Below are positions 23,301 to 41,224 of a stretch of DNA of 64,000 bases, piece by piece. The DNA comes from Corella eumyota (lineage: Eukaryota > Chordata > Ascidiacea > Phlebobranchia > Corellidae). Both the position numbers and the translations under genes were made by a program. The notes below the pieces were generated by a model. That model saw only the letters and a program-made list of their open reading frames with translations, ran no database searches and had not been told where the DNA came from. Position 1 is the stretch's first letter, and each line of letters starts with the position of its first letter. The stretch spans positions 310,001-374,000 of the forward strand of contig OY720101.1 of the NCBI GenBank assembly GCA_963082875.1, given 5' to 3'.

Positions 23301-26293
23301 TCCACCAACCCCGTTACTCAATATTCTCCTTATTTAACCGACTAATTATCCTTAATAAGGGCAATGTTGTGTACAGAGGGGCAACTAATGAAGCTGTCAA
23401 TTACTTTGGAGAGATTGGTAAGTTGGTGGTTATTGAATATTTATAATTATTTTTAAATAATTAAGTATTGTTTAAGAAACAAAACCATGTATTTTGCGAT
23501 AATATCCAGAAGTGCTTATAATTTTCCTTTTAAAATGTGACAAAATTGTGATAGAGTTTATACCATATGATCTAAAGCACTTAGAAGATTTTTGTAGAAA
23601 CATATTTGCCATATATATAACTTCTTCTAATAATACTTCCAGGTTACTCATGTCCTCAGTTCCACAACCCAGCTGACTTCTTTCTGGACATTGTTGGAGG
23701 AGATGTTAATACCTCAAAGCTGATTGGTCAGTTGAACATTCCTAATCACGGTGACCAATCAAGTAACAGTTGAGTATTGGGGGAGTTAAGATTAATGTTT
23801 CTCTAAATGGATTTAAAAAAAAAAATTTTTTGGGGTTTAGTTCAAAAAAATTTAGATGTTGACCAACAGATTTTTAAAAACTTTTTGGTTCCAGGTAGCA
23901 ACTCAGTTGATCCTAAGTCTCGTCCAACTGCTGATGACATCATGGTAGCCATGGAAACTGATGAAAGGGATGACAACAGTGAATATTTGTTGGAGAAATT
24001 TAATAAATCTCAACTCAATATGGATGAGATAAAAGCCTTGGAGGTAAAATCTTTAAATAATTTATATAATGTTAATATTGGATGGTTTAAATTTGTTTTG
24101 TTTTAAAAACAAAACATATTACTGACACCAAATGAATACTTAAAACATTTTATATATTAAACCTTTTTATATTTTTAGTCAATTTTGGGAACTTATGAAA
24201 AGAAAGCTGGTAATGATGTAATTATGAGCCACAACATTCCTGATACAACTTACGCAAATGGATTTTTTCATCAAGTAATAACTTATTGTGAAAACATTGT
24301 TAAAGTTTTTTTTTTAAAACATAATCGAAGATATAAAATAAACTTTTATGTTAAATTCTATGTTAAGTTGAAAACGGTTTTCCGAAGAACTTTCTTGAAC
24401 TTGATTCGAAACCCAATGACATCATTCGTTCAAGTTATAATCATGATCGTATTTGCAACTTTAATTGGACTTATTTACTTCCAAACTAACACTTCATTTC
24501 AAAGTGGAATTCAAAACAGGTAAGACCATAATTGCTGTTAAATATTAATTGCAATTGATTATATTTTTTCAATTGAGTTTAAAAAATTTGTAAAGAGAAT
24601 CTACAAATGATTTAATATATTATAACTTTTATAGCATAACTTTGCTTGAATGAAAAAACTTTTCAATTAAATAGTTTTAGTAGCAATAAAACATTCTTGT
24701 AAACCTTTAGTTCACCTTTGTCTACTTGTAAGGTTTAATTATTAACTTTGAAAAACTTTAACCTCAAAGTAGTTTAAAAAAACACTTTCAAAATTTTAAT
24801 AAATTTGTAAAATTTTTACAACTAGTTTTTTTACCCTAAACAAAAGTATTTAATTTGTTTAACAACCAATGTTTTACCAAAACAGAGCTGGTTGTTTCTT
24901 CTTTCTTATCATGACCCAAGTGATGTCAAACCTATCTGCACTTGAACTTTTTATCAAAAACAGAACACATTTTATGTAAGTTGATATTGTAACATTTAGA
25001 AAAAGTTCATATTTAAAGTAAAGTTTATACACAGGTACCAATATTAAACAAATTGTTTTGAATTAAATAAATATTTTTATTCTTTTAGACATGAATCAGC
25101 AAGTGGATATTATCGAGTTTCTGTTTATTTTATTTCTCAAATATTTGGAGATTTAATTCCCAATCGACTTATCCCTAATTTGTTTTTCTGTGTTATTATT
25201 TATTTCATGATAGGTAATATTTACAATATTGCAAACAAAAATTTTAGTCCTAAATTTTTTTTAGATTAAAATGATTATACGCAACTGTTTACATTTAAAC
25301 TACCATTTTACAATCACTATATTAAGCTGACCCTTTTTATCGATTAAACTTTATTTTGCAGGATTTCAACTAGAAGTTGGCAAATTCTTTTTCTTTATAT
25401 TAACGCTAGTCACAACTGCTGTTTCAGCAAGCTCGTTGGCGTTTCTGGTCAGTTCCTCTGTTAGTGTGTTTGCAGTAGCCAATGCAGTGGTAGCTCTGCC
25501 TTATGTTTTAATGATGCTGTTTGGAGGCTTCTTAGTTAACACTGGATCATTGTTAGTTTGGTTAGAGTGGGTCAAGTACATCAGTATTTTTAGATATGGA
25601 ATCAATGTGAGCCTATGAAATTTTATATTTTGTGATTTGACTTTTTATTGGGTTCAAATAATACTAGTTTAATATGACAATAAACTTACAATGTTTTATT
25701 GTTGTTAACAGACTGGTTCTGGATTTCTTGACTAAAATGTTAAATTTAACCAAGTTCAATATTAAAAATAGAATAAAATACATTAAAATAAATCTTTGTT
25801 TAAAAACAACACAACAAAAACTCATATTATACCATGTTTGTTTTTATTAGCATTTGTTTTACTATTTTTTATTTTCAAATAACTTAGTTATATTTATTTT
25901 TCTAGGCTTTAACAGTTAATGAGATGACTGGTTTGGTGTTTATCGACAACACTACACAATTTGGTTACAATGCCTCCTCACCCACCCCTTGTATTAACAC
26001 TTTCACGAATAGAAGAATAATCAATTGGTTTGTATTTTATTTTCTGTGACTGTTGTAGACTTAACATTACACATAAGGTGGTTTTTATTTAAATGTAACT
26101 ATTTGGGTATAGTAACCTAGTTAATGAATAACTTTATGTTCCTAGCACAACAGGGGAAGAATATATGTACCTCCAAGGAATAGAATATGGAGTTTGGGGG
26201 ATGTGGCAGAATATTGTGGCCCAAGTCGCGATCTTGGTTGGGTTCATGTTCTTTGCATATGTACAACTTAGAAGGGTTAACAAATTTAAATAG
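20314..26293 (+). CDS. ABCG2-like half-transporter, tandem copy D, 16 exons
   Basis: Exons: 20314-20360, 21856-22005, 22123-22182, 22340-22457, 22718-22873, 22982-23139, 23266-23417, 23643-23762, 23895-24043, 24179-24274, 24368-24519, 24886-24975, 25089-25213, 25362-25606, 25906-26027, 26146-26293. They total 2088 nt (695 aa), in frame throughout. Motifs are [64 protein letters not shown] and CTTGEEY, giving the ABCG order of nucleotide-binding then transmembrane domain. Exon sequence is very close to copies B and C. Exon 1 ([15 protein letters not shown]) is separated from exon 2 by a 1.5 kb intron, against about 0.2 kb in B and C. Either of two adjacent ATGs could start translation. Expected role: plasma-membrane export as a homodimer, or a heterodimer with its neighbours (inference). 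Confidence 0.92.
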
Positions 26294-27342
26294 GAGTTCT
26301 ATAGTGTACAGAACAAATTTTCAGTAATGCCCCATGCTTTATTAACAGCATTGTCATAAATAATTTACAATATCCAAGTTTGCATTTAACAATATTTGAG
26401 GGCATTCGTCATTTAAATTAATAGTTTTTATATTAAAAGCATTAGTGTTAGATATAACCAAGTTGTATAGGTCAGGTCCTTACATTAATTGCAATTGTTA
26501 TAAAGCTTTATATTTTATTCATTATACTTCTTATTAAACTGTACAGTCATTTGCCTTTATATGTACAGTCAAAAGCTTGTATTTTCAAATATAAATTTCT
26601 TTTTAATAACTTTAATTTGTGCTTTTATTTTTTGGGTAGACCAATTAGCAAAGTACTTTGCCTATAGAATCAGCAATTCCAATTTATGATACCATAAAAA
26701 GAAATACAAACCTTTTAAAAATTGTGCATAACCTCCAATGAAAATAGAAAGGGGTTAAGCCAATCAGACCGAAAAAGCCTTTTTGAATATTGACATAATA
26801 TTAAAAAACTTTAACCTTGCCCAAACCAAACAAATAGAAAATACGACATATTTTTTTATTAGAACCGCTTGTCATAAAGAGGTAAAAATATATTTACACA
26901 AGTCATGTAAGCACCATAGCAGCAATCTTTTATTGGATTGTTTATCAGCAAAGCTGTATGCCCATTATTATGTTGTTATCCAGTTCTTCCTTCTGTTAGA
27001 ATGTTGAATATCAGAATGATGCGTTCCTTCAAAGCACTCTGATGGAATTAGTTTTAAGTATCTCAGGTAATTTAATTTAATGAGTGTTGATTGATATTAA
27101 ACCATAAAGTTTATTTTTATATCAATATCAGTGCAATGCGTAGAAAAACAATGTTGCTGTGTGTTTTTCATTAGGCTTTATATGGAGTTGAACAGTTTGT
27201 CTGAAAACATTTTTTGGGCAAAAGTTATTTCATCACCTCATCTTAACTGGACTCAACTTCGCAACAAATTTCTCTTGGAGAGAAAAATTTCACTTTGAGA
27301 AAAAATTTCTCATAATCTTGACCTCCCTCTTGTGGCTATTTG
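26294..27342. other. Intergenic between convergent ABCG copy D and DYRK1 genes
   Basis: About 1.05 kb expected to hold the 3' UTRs of two genes that point at each other. A small inverted repeat with AAATTTCTC and GAGAAAAATTT lies near 27266-27312. No other feature was recognised. Confidence 0.5.
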
Positions 27343-33810
<6,468 letters not shown>

Positions 33811-35108
33811 TAAATTATAATATCCAAGTTTGATATTCCAAAGTAAATGTAGATTTTTCACAACAAATATTTAAATACAACCACAATAAAAACCAAGTAG
33901 ATTTGTTCTAATATCTACAAATGCTTTTACAAATAAAAACTTTTAATATTTCAGTTCAAAATTTAAAAATTTTTAATAACTAGCTTTGGTATAACTGTAC
34001 TGGTTGTAAGCTATTGATCTAAATTGATTGATATTCCAATTTAACTTTGATGTAATCCCTCGCTGTCAGTCCTATATTTATATTGATTACCAATTCTCCC
34101 TTCAGAATTACTTCGATACAAGAATTCAATTAAACTGAAACGTTTGTCACAAATACGCGACCTGGTGTTTCCTGCGCGTTTGTTTGTTTACCGGTGAATG
34201 TGCACCCATGCGCGACCACATTTCAATGACACGTCACGACTCAAATACAAGAAACAAAAAGCGAATTAGTTTTCGTGGACCGCCTGGGGCACAGTTATAA
34301 CTCTATACCTTATAGGAAACCGAACAAGGAAAGTTACTGTTAAGTGACTCACTCTCTACAACACTCTATAACTGAGCTTTAAATTCAAATATCTTTACCG
34401 CGTAGATATCGGTTTATAAACAATACAAACGCTTCCTCAGTCTTATGCTTTGTCATTTTAATGTAATTTATTATCGGTTCCCTTTTTCACTTTATTATTA
34501 AACTACGTAAGTTCTCTTTAACAAGAGTTATTAATATATTTAGCGCGTGCAAATCATGAGCACTATACATTACTGCATAACTAATTTAACTTTCTACTTT
34601 CCTTTTCAATTTAATATCAGTTGCGTTACTCTAAATTAAACCAAGCTTAAAGCAAAGCTCACGTATTCAACCTTATGACTGGGTTAACTTGTCTCATCGA
34701 CTTAATTATGACGTAATAATGATTGACAGTTGCGGCCAGTTGTCGTCACTTTCAACAGCTGATCGTATAGTTAGTAAACAAACCGAATAACTCAAATACC
34801 CTTTTTGTTGTGGTAATATTGGTAATATGCTATATAAACCTTAATATTACCTTCATAACAAAACTTAATCTCTTTTAAGTAGGAGTTGGTTTAAAGCGCT
34901 GCCACATACCAACAAAACTATTTGCCTAACAAAACAAATACTTAAATATGTCGCTATGACTTTGTTTCTAAATATGTTTAAAAGTTTTCTAATAGTTTGG
35001 TAACCCCGCCGAGTTGAAAACTTATACACAAATCAATTTGGAAATAAAGAAACAGTTCGACCATGACTTTATGTTGACTCCTCTCTCTCTCGCGCGTGCA
35101 CTTTGTAT

Positions 35109-35132
35109 GTGCGTGCGTGCGTGCGTGCGTGC
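35109..35132. repeat. (GTGC)n simple repeat
   Basis: About six GTGC units of alternating purine and pyrimidine, preceded by a short CT run and GCGCGTGCAC. This sequence type can adopt left-handed DNA. It lies in the DYRK1 upstream region. Confidence 0.85.
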
Positions 35133-36678
35133 CCTACTTAGAAACACAAGCGCGCATATAAACGCGAAAAAGGCGGGAGAATTGTGACGTCATTAGCGCA
35201 CAGACCGTAACAGGTCATGTGACGGCTCGCCCAGACAACGAAGCTTGCAATTAGAAGTCGCTGAGAGTTAATTTTCGGTACTGACTTTACCAAGAAAACG
35301 AGCAAGATTGAACGAAACAAAAAAATAATTTCGAGCCTAATTCTGCGGACAAAAGAAGTAATTAAATCAAACCGGCCAATAACATCTTATAAACTAAACA
35401 CAACCTGGCAATTACAATCTTAGCTTGTACGTGATTCGTCTTAAAACGCGCTCCTATAAAACACACCGAACTCTTAAATTATTTAAATGCATCGTCTACG
35501 TCTGTGATGTAAAATATTCACGAAGCAAAACTTAAAAACAATGATGTAATCAGCAACGTTGGACCGGAAGCATACGTCATTAATCTTTTCAGCACGAAGT
35601 TAGCTTGTTTTTAACAACACGTGCTTTTTGTTGACAAAATTCAAGCCATTGTTACGTAAAAAATAAGCTTTTTGACATCACAACCAATACTCAACATTAT
35701 TACATCATTATCAACACACGAACCTAACAACTGACTTAAAAATAAACTACCAGTGATAAAATAGCAATGACTTTTGCCAAAAGCTTTACAAAAACACTTG
35801 TATATAGTTTGACAGCAATTATGACAATATATATCACATTAACAATACATTTTTGCTACTTCAGTTACATTCAAGTGATATTTATTGATTTATTTTGTCT
35901 AGTCTTTTGTATAATTGACATTTCAGTTCTAAAATTAAATTTGCTGAAAATAGTGATTTCAAAAATTGTGTATAGATATATAATATGTTATAATAACAAA
36001 CTAAACCAAAGACTCAATATTTTAAATCAGTGGTTTCTAACTATTTATACTTTTACACAATTTTCTCATTCTAACATAGTTTCTATATCAACGAATCACT
36101 ATATACTAAAAAAAAATAGACTAAACTAACAAACTTTTTCTAGTAAATAGCTTTATAGTGTAATTTATACTGATATTAAAACAATCTTAAGCCAACTTTT
36201 AAAATAGAATTCATGATTTTTTCTTTGTGCTAAATAACCTGACTCATATACTTGCAAAACTACAAAGAAGGGTTACAAAACTTGATGAGCAAAGTCCATA
36301 AAATGTTAAAGCAGCTTGTAAACAGCTTCAATGCAAATATCAATATAACAATGGTATGTTAAATGATCATACAACAGTGTTTAAACAACTATTAAAGAGA
36401 AATAATGAATCATGATCTGAATATTTTTATGGGCTTATAATGTTTAACTTTTTGTTTATGAATGAAAAAAAATAAACAAAATTTTAATTGAAAATGTTAA
36501 ATTTATATAAACTAACTTTTTGCAATTTAAAAAAATATTAAAAACGTAAATACCTACAGCTTAAAAACATTAACAAAAACAGCTTAACCGTCCATTAATA
36601 AAACATTAGCTAAAATTAATGGACAAATAAATTTTTAACCTTTAAAATAGGGAATTTACCGAAACATTAAATATGAGT

Positions 36679-36723
36679 CAGCTAATAAAATAACTGCAAC
36701 CATTTCAGCTAATAAAATAACTG
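36679..36723. repeat. Direct repeat, two 18-base copies
   Basis: CAGCTAATAAAATAACTG occurs at 36679 and again at 36706, a 27-base step. It looks like a local duplication. Confidence 0.8.
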
Positions 36724-38498
36724 TGCATTTCAACAAGCTGTTATTGTAACTAAATTTAATATTAATGAACAACTTAATAAATTTAATTTTAGATATTTAA
36801 ACAATAGAGTGAGTTAAATGTCGGGTTTTATTTTTTACCTAAATTTTAACGATGTCTCTAACTTGTAAATGTTAAATTGATAAACACAAAATATAAACAA
36901 ATATTGATTAACACAAATATGTTGATATTTCATTTAAACTTTTAACAATTTTAATTTATTAAATATATATAACTTAATCTCCACTTGGGAAAACTGTATG
37001 GGAAAGCCCCTTAGAATTGAACCAATAAAAATGCCAGTCAATGAAATGGTCAAATATTTATAATAAAAATTCAATGATTTCGTAAGGAAAAAAGTATAAA
37101 AATAAAAAAAAAACATTATATTTCACAAATATTATTTTTAAAACTAATACATGCATTTCGTTTATCATCACATACTTTGCAAAAAAGGTTAAAAATTATT
37201 AACTTTTAGTTAATTTTAATTACATAACTTACTTTCTTTATATAATTTGTATTTTCTTATAAAATGTTCAATTCATTCAAAGATGTAAGAAATCTAAAAA
37301 AGTAAAATATTCATCATTAGTTAAAGCTATTGTTAAAAAACTTAAAGTATTATGATGCAGCAATACGCAGATGGTATGATGGGCATCATATTACAAAATA
37401 TGACATTTATTGAGATAGTTTAGTTATTTAAGTGAATCATAATAATGTTGTTTTAAATGCAGCAGCAGACACCTTATGCATAATGACACTGGTTTGTTAG
37501 TTGTTTGCCCTTTATGACGATTAAAAAGCATAAAATAAATATAAAAAAAGGTTTAAACATTTGATAAACTAAGACTTTAAATCTAATTAAAATGCAGTTT
37601 GTTTAAATATTTTTGTATCACATAAACACAAATTCAGTCGTTATTTTAAATCTTAAAAATATGCAGGTTTAATACGAACTTACCATACTTCTTATAAAAA
37701 CTAATTTCTGAATAATTCCATTAAAATAAATCCAACAAATAAATCCAAATTATTCCAATTGCAAGTTAACAGTAGATATATAAATTATATAAAATTAAAA
37801 CTTTAATTCATTAAAAAAACTATGACAAAATAATAATAATAAGTTTGGCACCTGTAAATATAAAACACAAATTATTAATTTTTAATTAGAAAAATCCAAC
37901 AAATTTTAGATTTTCATCTATTTTTACTGACAGACTAACCGAAAAAATAATATTTAAAACGTAAAAATTAAAACATATTTCTAATTAAGCTAATATATAC
38001 AAATTGAAGCAATAAAATTAAATATATTTGGTAATACTTTTTGGTCTTACTATTTTAGATAATAAAAATGCAAAAATCATACAAACTGTGGAATATATTT
38101 CTTCCAAATTATTACCTAGCCACTAATAAAAATATAAAAAACCTTTAACTCAGAATATTTACAACTAAATTTGCAATTAAGTCTTTATTTAACGACTAAA
38201 CATTGTAAAATTTAAAGTTAAAACTGCGCGGGAAATCGGTCGAAAATTTAAAATGTAACTTAATCTGTAAACAATAAAATCTATTTCGCATTCTGACGCC
38301 AAAAACTAAATCTAAAAAAATTAGACCGTTTGCAAACCTAAACATAAACAATAACCAAACTAAACATAACGTAATTGTTGTCTAATTAATTTTAAATTTC
38401 TAATACTGCGAATTTGCAGCCTAAGCAAACATTTCAAATTTAACGCACTGCGATATTTGCGAAACAATGAAACTCACTGAACCGTTTCGACAAAGGTA

Positions 38499-38512
38499 AA
38501 CAAAATGGCGGA
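38499..38512 (-). promoter_or_regulatory. YY1-like site in a CpG-containing patch
   Basis: The minus strand reads GTCCGCCATTTTGT, matching the vertebrate YY1 pattern CCGCCATNTTG, which often sits just downstream of TATA-less start sites. The surrounding 38440-38600 is richer in CpG than its flanks and has ATTGG (CCAAT-type) on the same strand. It could be the distal promoter of DYRK1, about 4.7 kb upstream of its start codon. On the plus strand the motif also opens a 33-codon ORF (38505-38606), probably coincidental. Confidence 0.4.
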
Positions 38513-38898
38513 CAACGCTTCTTTATTCGAACTGGGAACCAATCGATCGTCGCCATTAGCGATTCTCGCTTATTTCGCGCGGATTGCCAAAATGAGTGGA
38601 AAATGATCACAATTTTTTTATAAAATTTAACAGCAATGCGCTGAATGTTAAATAAAATAAATATATGCATTATAATTTTTGTATATTTTATTACTTTAGC
38701 AATTTGGTAAATGTTACATATCTTTTTGTCGTAAAGTTATTAAAATTTAATTTTTCAATATTTATTTTGGAAGGTTTTTAAAAGGACTTGTACTTTTAAT
38801 TAGATAAAGTTTGAATAGATAATAAAAGACAATCTAATTATTCTATTTTATTTATTAAACTGACTTTAACAAAAAAATTACATCTTAAAACACAAGTC

Positions 38899-40704
38899 TT
38901 ATTCAATCCACTTATAAAAGCCGATCTTATGCAGTTCAGCAACAATTCTATCCATCTTTTCTTTTGGAACTTCCTGCAATGGGGGTCGAGCTGGTCCTAG
39001 ATTTAAACCTGTTATTTGCACCATAAGAGCTTTGTTAACAGCTACATCAAATCCTGTGAAGCAAAATTTACTAGTTTTAATTCAACTGATAAGAAATTCT
39101 AAACAAAGTTGATAAAAACTGACAGTTTTGTACTTAGAATTTATCATGAAGCCAAACCATATCGTCCCAAATGATAAAAGCAAAGTTCTTACCTATACTT
39201 AATAAAATCTCCACATATTTCTGTGACTTCATTCCCTCCTGTGTTGCCTTAGCAAAATCCCCGCTCATGGCAGCTTTGTAGATGTTGTAATTCAGTACTC
39301 CAGCGTAGTTGTAAGTACTTCCAACAGCAGCTTGTGCGCCTAGCATATATGCATACGCCACTTGCTGAAAAACACAAGTTCACAGTTATATACCTTAACT
39401 GACTCCATGGTTACGTCATGATGTATCAGTGACGTCATGACCAACGTAAAATGCTGTTACCTCGTCCTTCCCGTAACACATTGCAATCTTGTCTTTATAA
39501 TCCTGGGCACAACGACTGAAATCTGAGAGATCGAACGATGTAAATTTGATCCCAGCAAAACTTGGGATTTGCTCGACAGCTTTGCCAAGCATTGGATGCA
39601 TTTTGACTAAAAGAAGATAAATTTGATTAATTAAAAATACTTAAAAGTATAGTTTGATATAGCATTAAGCGTATGTTACTTTAGTAATAGACGGCATTGA
39701 CCTCGCAAGGCAATAATGTTGTATAAATATATTCAAAGTTTACAAAAAGTATACGGCAAAGTGGATCATTTTACTGTCCGCCCCTTTTAAACAAGAACAA
39801 CAAAACCGACAATAACTCACATGTAACCCCACTCATTTCAGGAAGGTGATAATAAAACAACGGAGTTTTTGGTGCAACGGATGCAACGTCTTTCAGGTAA
39901 TCAACAAGGACGTCAACGTTTGCAGGCTTAAAGTAAATTGGAGGAAGCGTAGCAATTGCACTTGCACCTTCTTTGGCAGCATGTTTAGCCTATGGAAGAA
40001 ATTGTTAAGCATAAATTACTTTGAAAAAACTTTTATATTACTTTAAAAATGAACCTTTATAAGAACTAGACTTAGAGGGCCAAAAATATATTGCGCCAGT
40101 CTAAATAAGGCTTAGGTGAATCACGAGCGCCAACTTGCGGAAAAACATTAATTAAGATAAACATTTTCTCACCAGTTCCTGGGTGTCCCTTAAATTTCCA
40201 GTGCCCACATGCACGATAACATTTTCCAATCTAGAGTTAAAAGAACAAAGCATAAACGAAAGCTATCACAAGGTAGCAATTTGTAAAGGCAACCTTTTTG
40301 TAATTGTATTATTCCAAAATTAGAGGCCGAACCAAGATTCGAACACACGACTTCAAAACTTACTTATCCTTCCCAGCTTTGATCCATTTACTTGCACTTA
40401 GTTTCCGTTCCTCCACTGTCAAACTCATTCCTTCACCAGTTGTTCCATTCACTAATATGACGTCATTAATATTATCAGTTACGTCATATAAACATGAGCT
40501 ATGATAAAGATTTACTCACCAAATACACTTTTAACATTTTGATCCAATAAAATGTCGATATATTGATCAATAACGTCAAGATTAAGATCCCTAAACATAT
40601 AATGAAGTTTACAGGTTTGTAGAATAAGTGATAATATATTTAACTTACCCGTTTTCATGCATAGGAGTAAACGGGGCTGCTATTAAACCTTTTAAACTTT
40701 CCAT
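38899..40704 (-). CDS. NPL: N-acetylneuraminate lyase, 8 exons
   Basis: Exons 5' to 3': 40649-40704, 40520-40590, 40364-40451, 40173-40230, 39821-39989, 39461-39606, 39193-39364, 38899-39053. The sum is 915 nt (304 aa), somewhat shorter than human NPL. The (beta/alpha)8 aldolase hallmarks are present: FVNGTTGEG (pyruvate carboxylate binding), YYHLPEMSGV (catalytic Tyr) and GIKFTSFDLSD, whose Lys should form the Schiff base. The enzyme cleaves N-acetylneuraminate to N-acetylmannosamine and pyruvate in the cytosol, the first step of sialic acid breakdown. The start is the ATG at 40704, opening MESLKGLIAAPFTPM, as expected for the first strand. Related enzymes of the DHDPS family share the fold, but similarity to animal NPL is clear. 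Confidence 0.93.
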
Positions 40705-41224
40705 TTTAAATAACTTACTTATAATCTAATAATAAAAACTTTTGCTCCGTACAAAACTCTAGAAAAGGTACATGCAGCTGCAATACTAATAACTTGAAAC
40801 TTATAATTAAATAACTAAAATTTTTTTCAATAACCTACTAAAGCTTTAACAGAATTTTCTATAAAGATTTTCATCTTAACATAAGTTTTTAAATTGCAGA
40901 GTTATTATTAATTTAGCAAATAAATAGTTAACTATTAACTTAAAGAGTGCATACACAACTAAACGTTGGGATAGAATATTAATGCATGAACCAAGGGTCA
41001 ACTTTTATTTAAAATATACACAAAAATAAAAAAGTTCATTAAGTTTTTAAATTCATGAAAAAGTGACAAAAATAATGATTTTTTGCAAATTTTATGAATT
41101 AGTTCATTAATTATTTTTTTTTATTTAAAAACTTAGTTTTAAAAACTGCAAATATTAAAATTTGGCAGTTTTACAAATTTTGTACAAATATGCAAAAAAT
41201 TGGCTAATTGTTAAAACAAAGAAA
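40705..41224. other. Intergenic, NPL promoter side and RanGAP1 3' end
   Basis: About 520 AT-rich bases between two minus-strand genes. It should include the NPL promoter and the RanGAP1 3' UTR. No clear element was recognised. Confidence 0.5.

Larger units (their letters stand above)
33811..38898. other. Five-kilobase gene-poor stretch upstream of DYRK1
   Basis: No convincing coding exon. AT-rich DNA is interrupted by more CpG-containing parts around 34130-35620 and 38440-38600, either of which could be a promoter or untranslated first exon of the DYRK1 gene on the minus strand. The interval also contains a (GTGC)n tract, one 27-base direct repeat and a YY1-like site, listed separately. Confidence 0.55.

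Noticed and set aside
3152-26293. ABCG array as an operon
   Set aside because: Gaps of 0.7-0.9 kb and duplicated upstream blocks point to separate promoters rather than a compact polycistronic unit.
33811-33861. Longer DYRK1 N-terminus from an upstream in-frame GTG
   Set aside because: A GTG start is unlikely in an animal gene; the next in-frame ATG at 33810 was used.
36026-36045. CAGTGGTTTCTAACT, like a hAT transposon terminal repeat
   Set aside because: No matching inverted end or target duplication was found nearby, so a single 15-base resemblance is not enough.
35767-36129. 120-codon plus-strand ORF rich in Ile, Leu, Phe and Tyr
   Set aside because: Composition is what random AT-rich DNA gives, there is no recognisable domain, and no matching splice or family signal. 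Treated as chance.
38505-38606. 33-codon ORF starting ATGGCGGAC in a good start context
   Set aside because: Too short to support, no family match; the ATGGCGG is better explained as the reverse of a YY1-like site.
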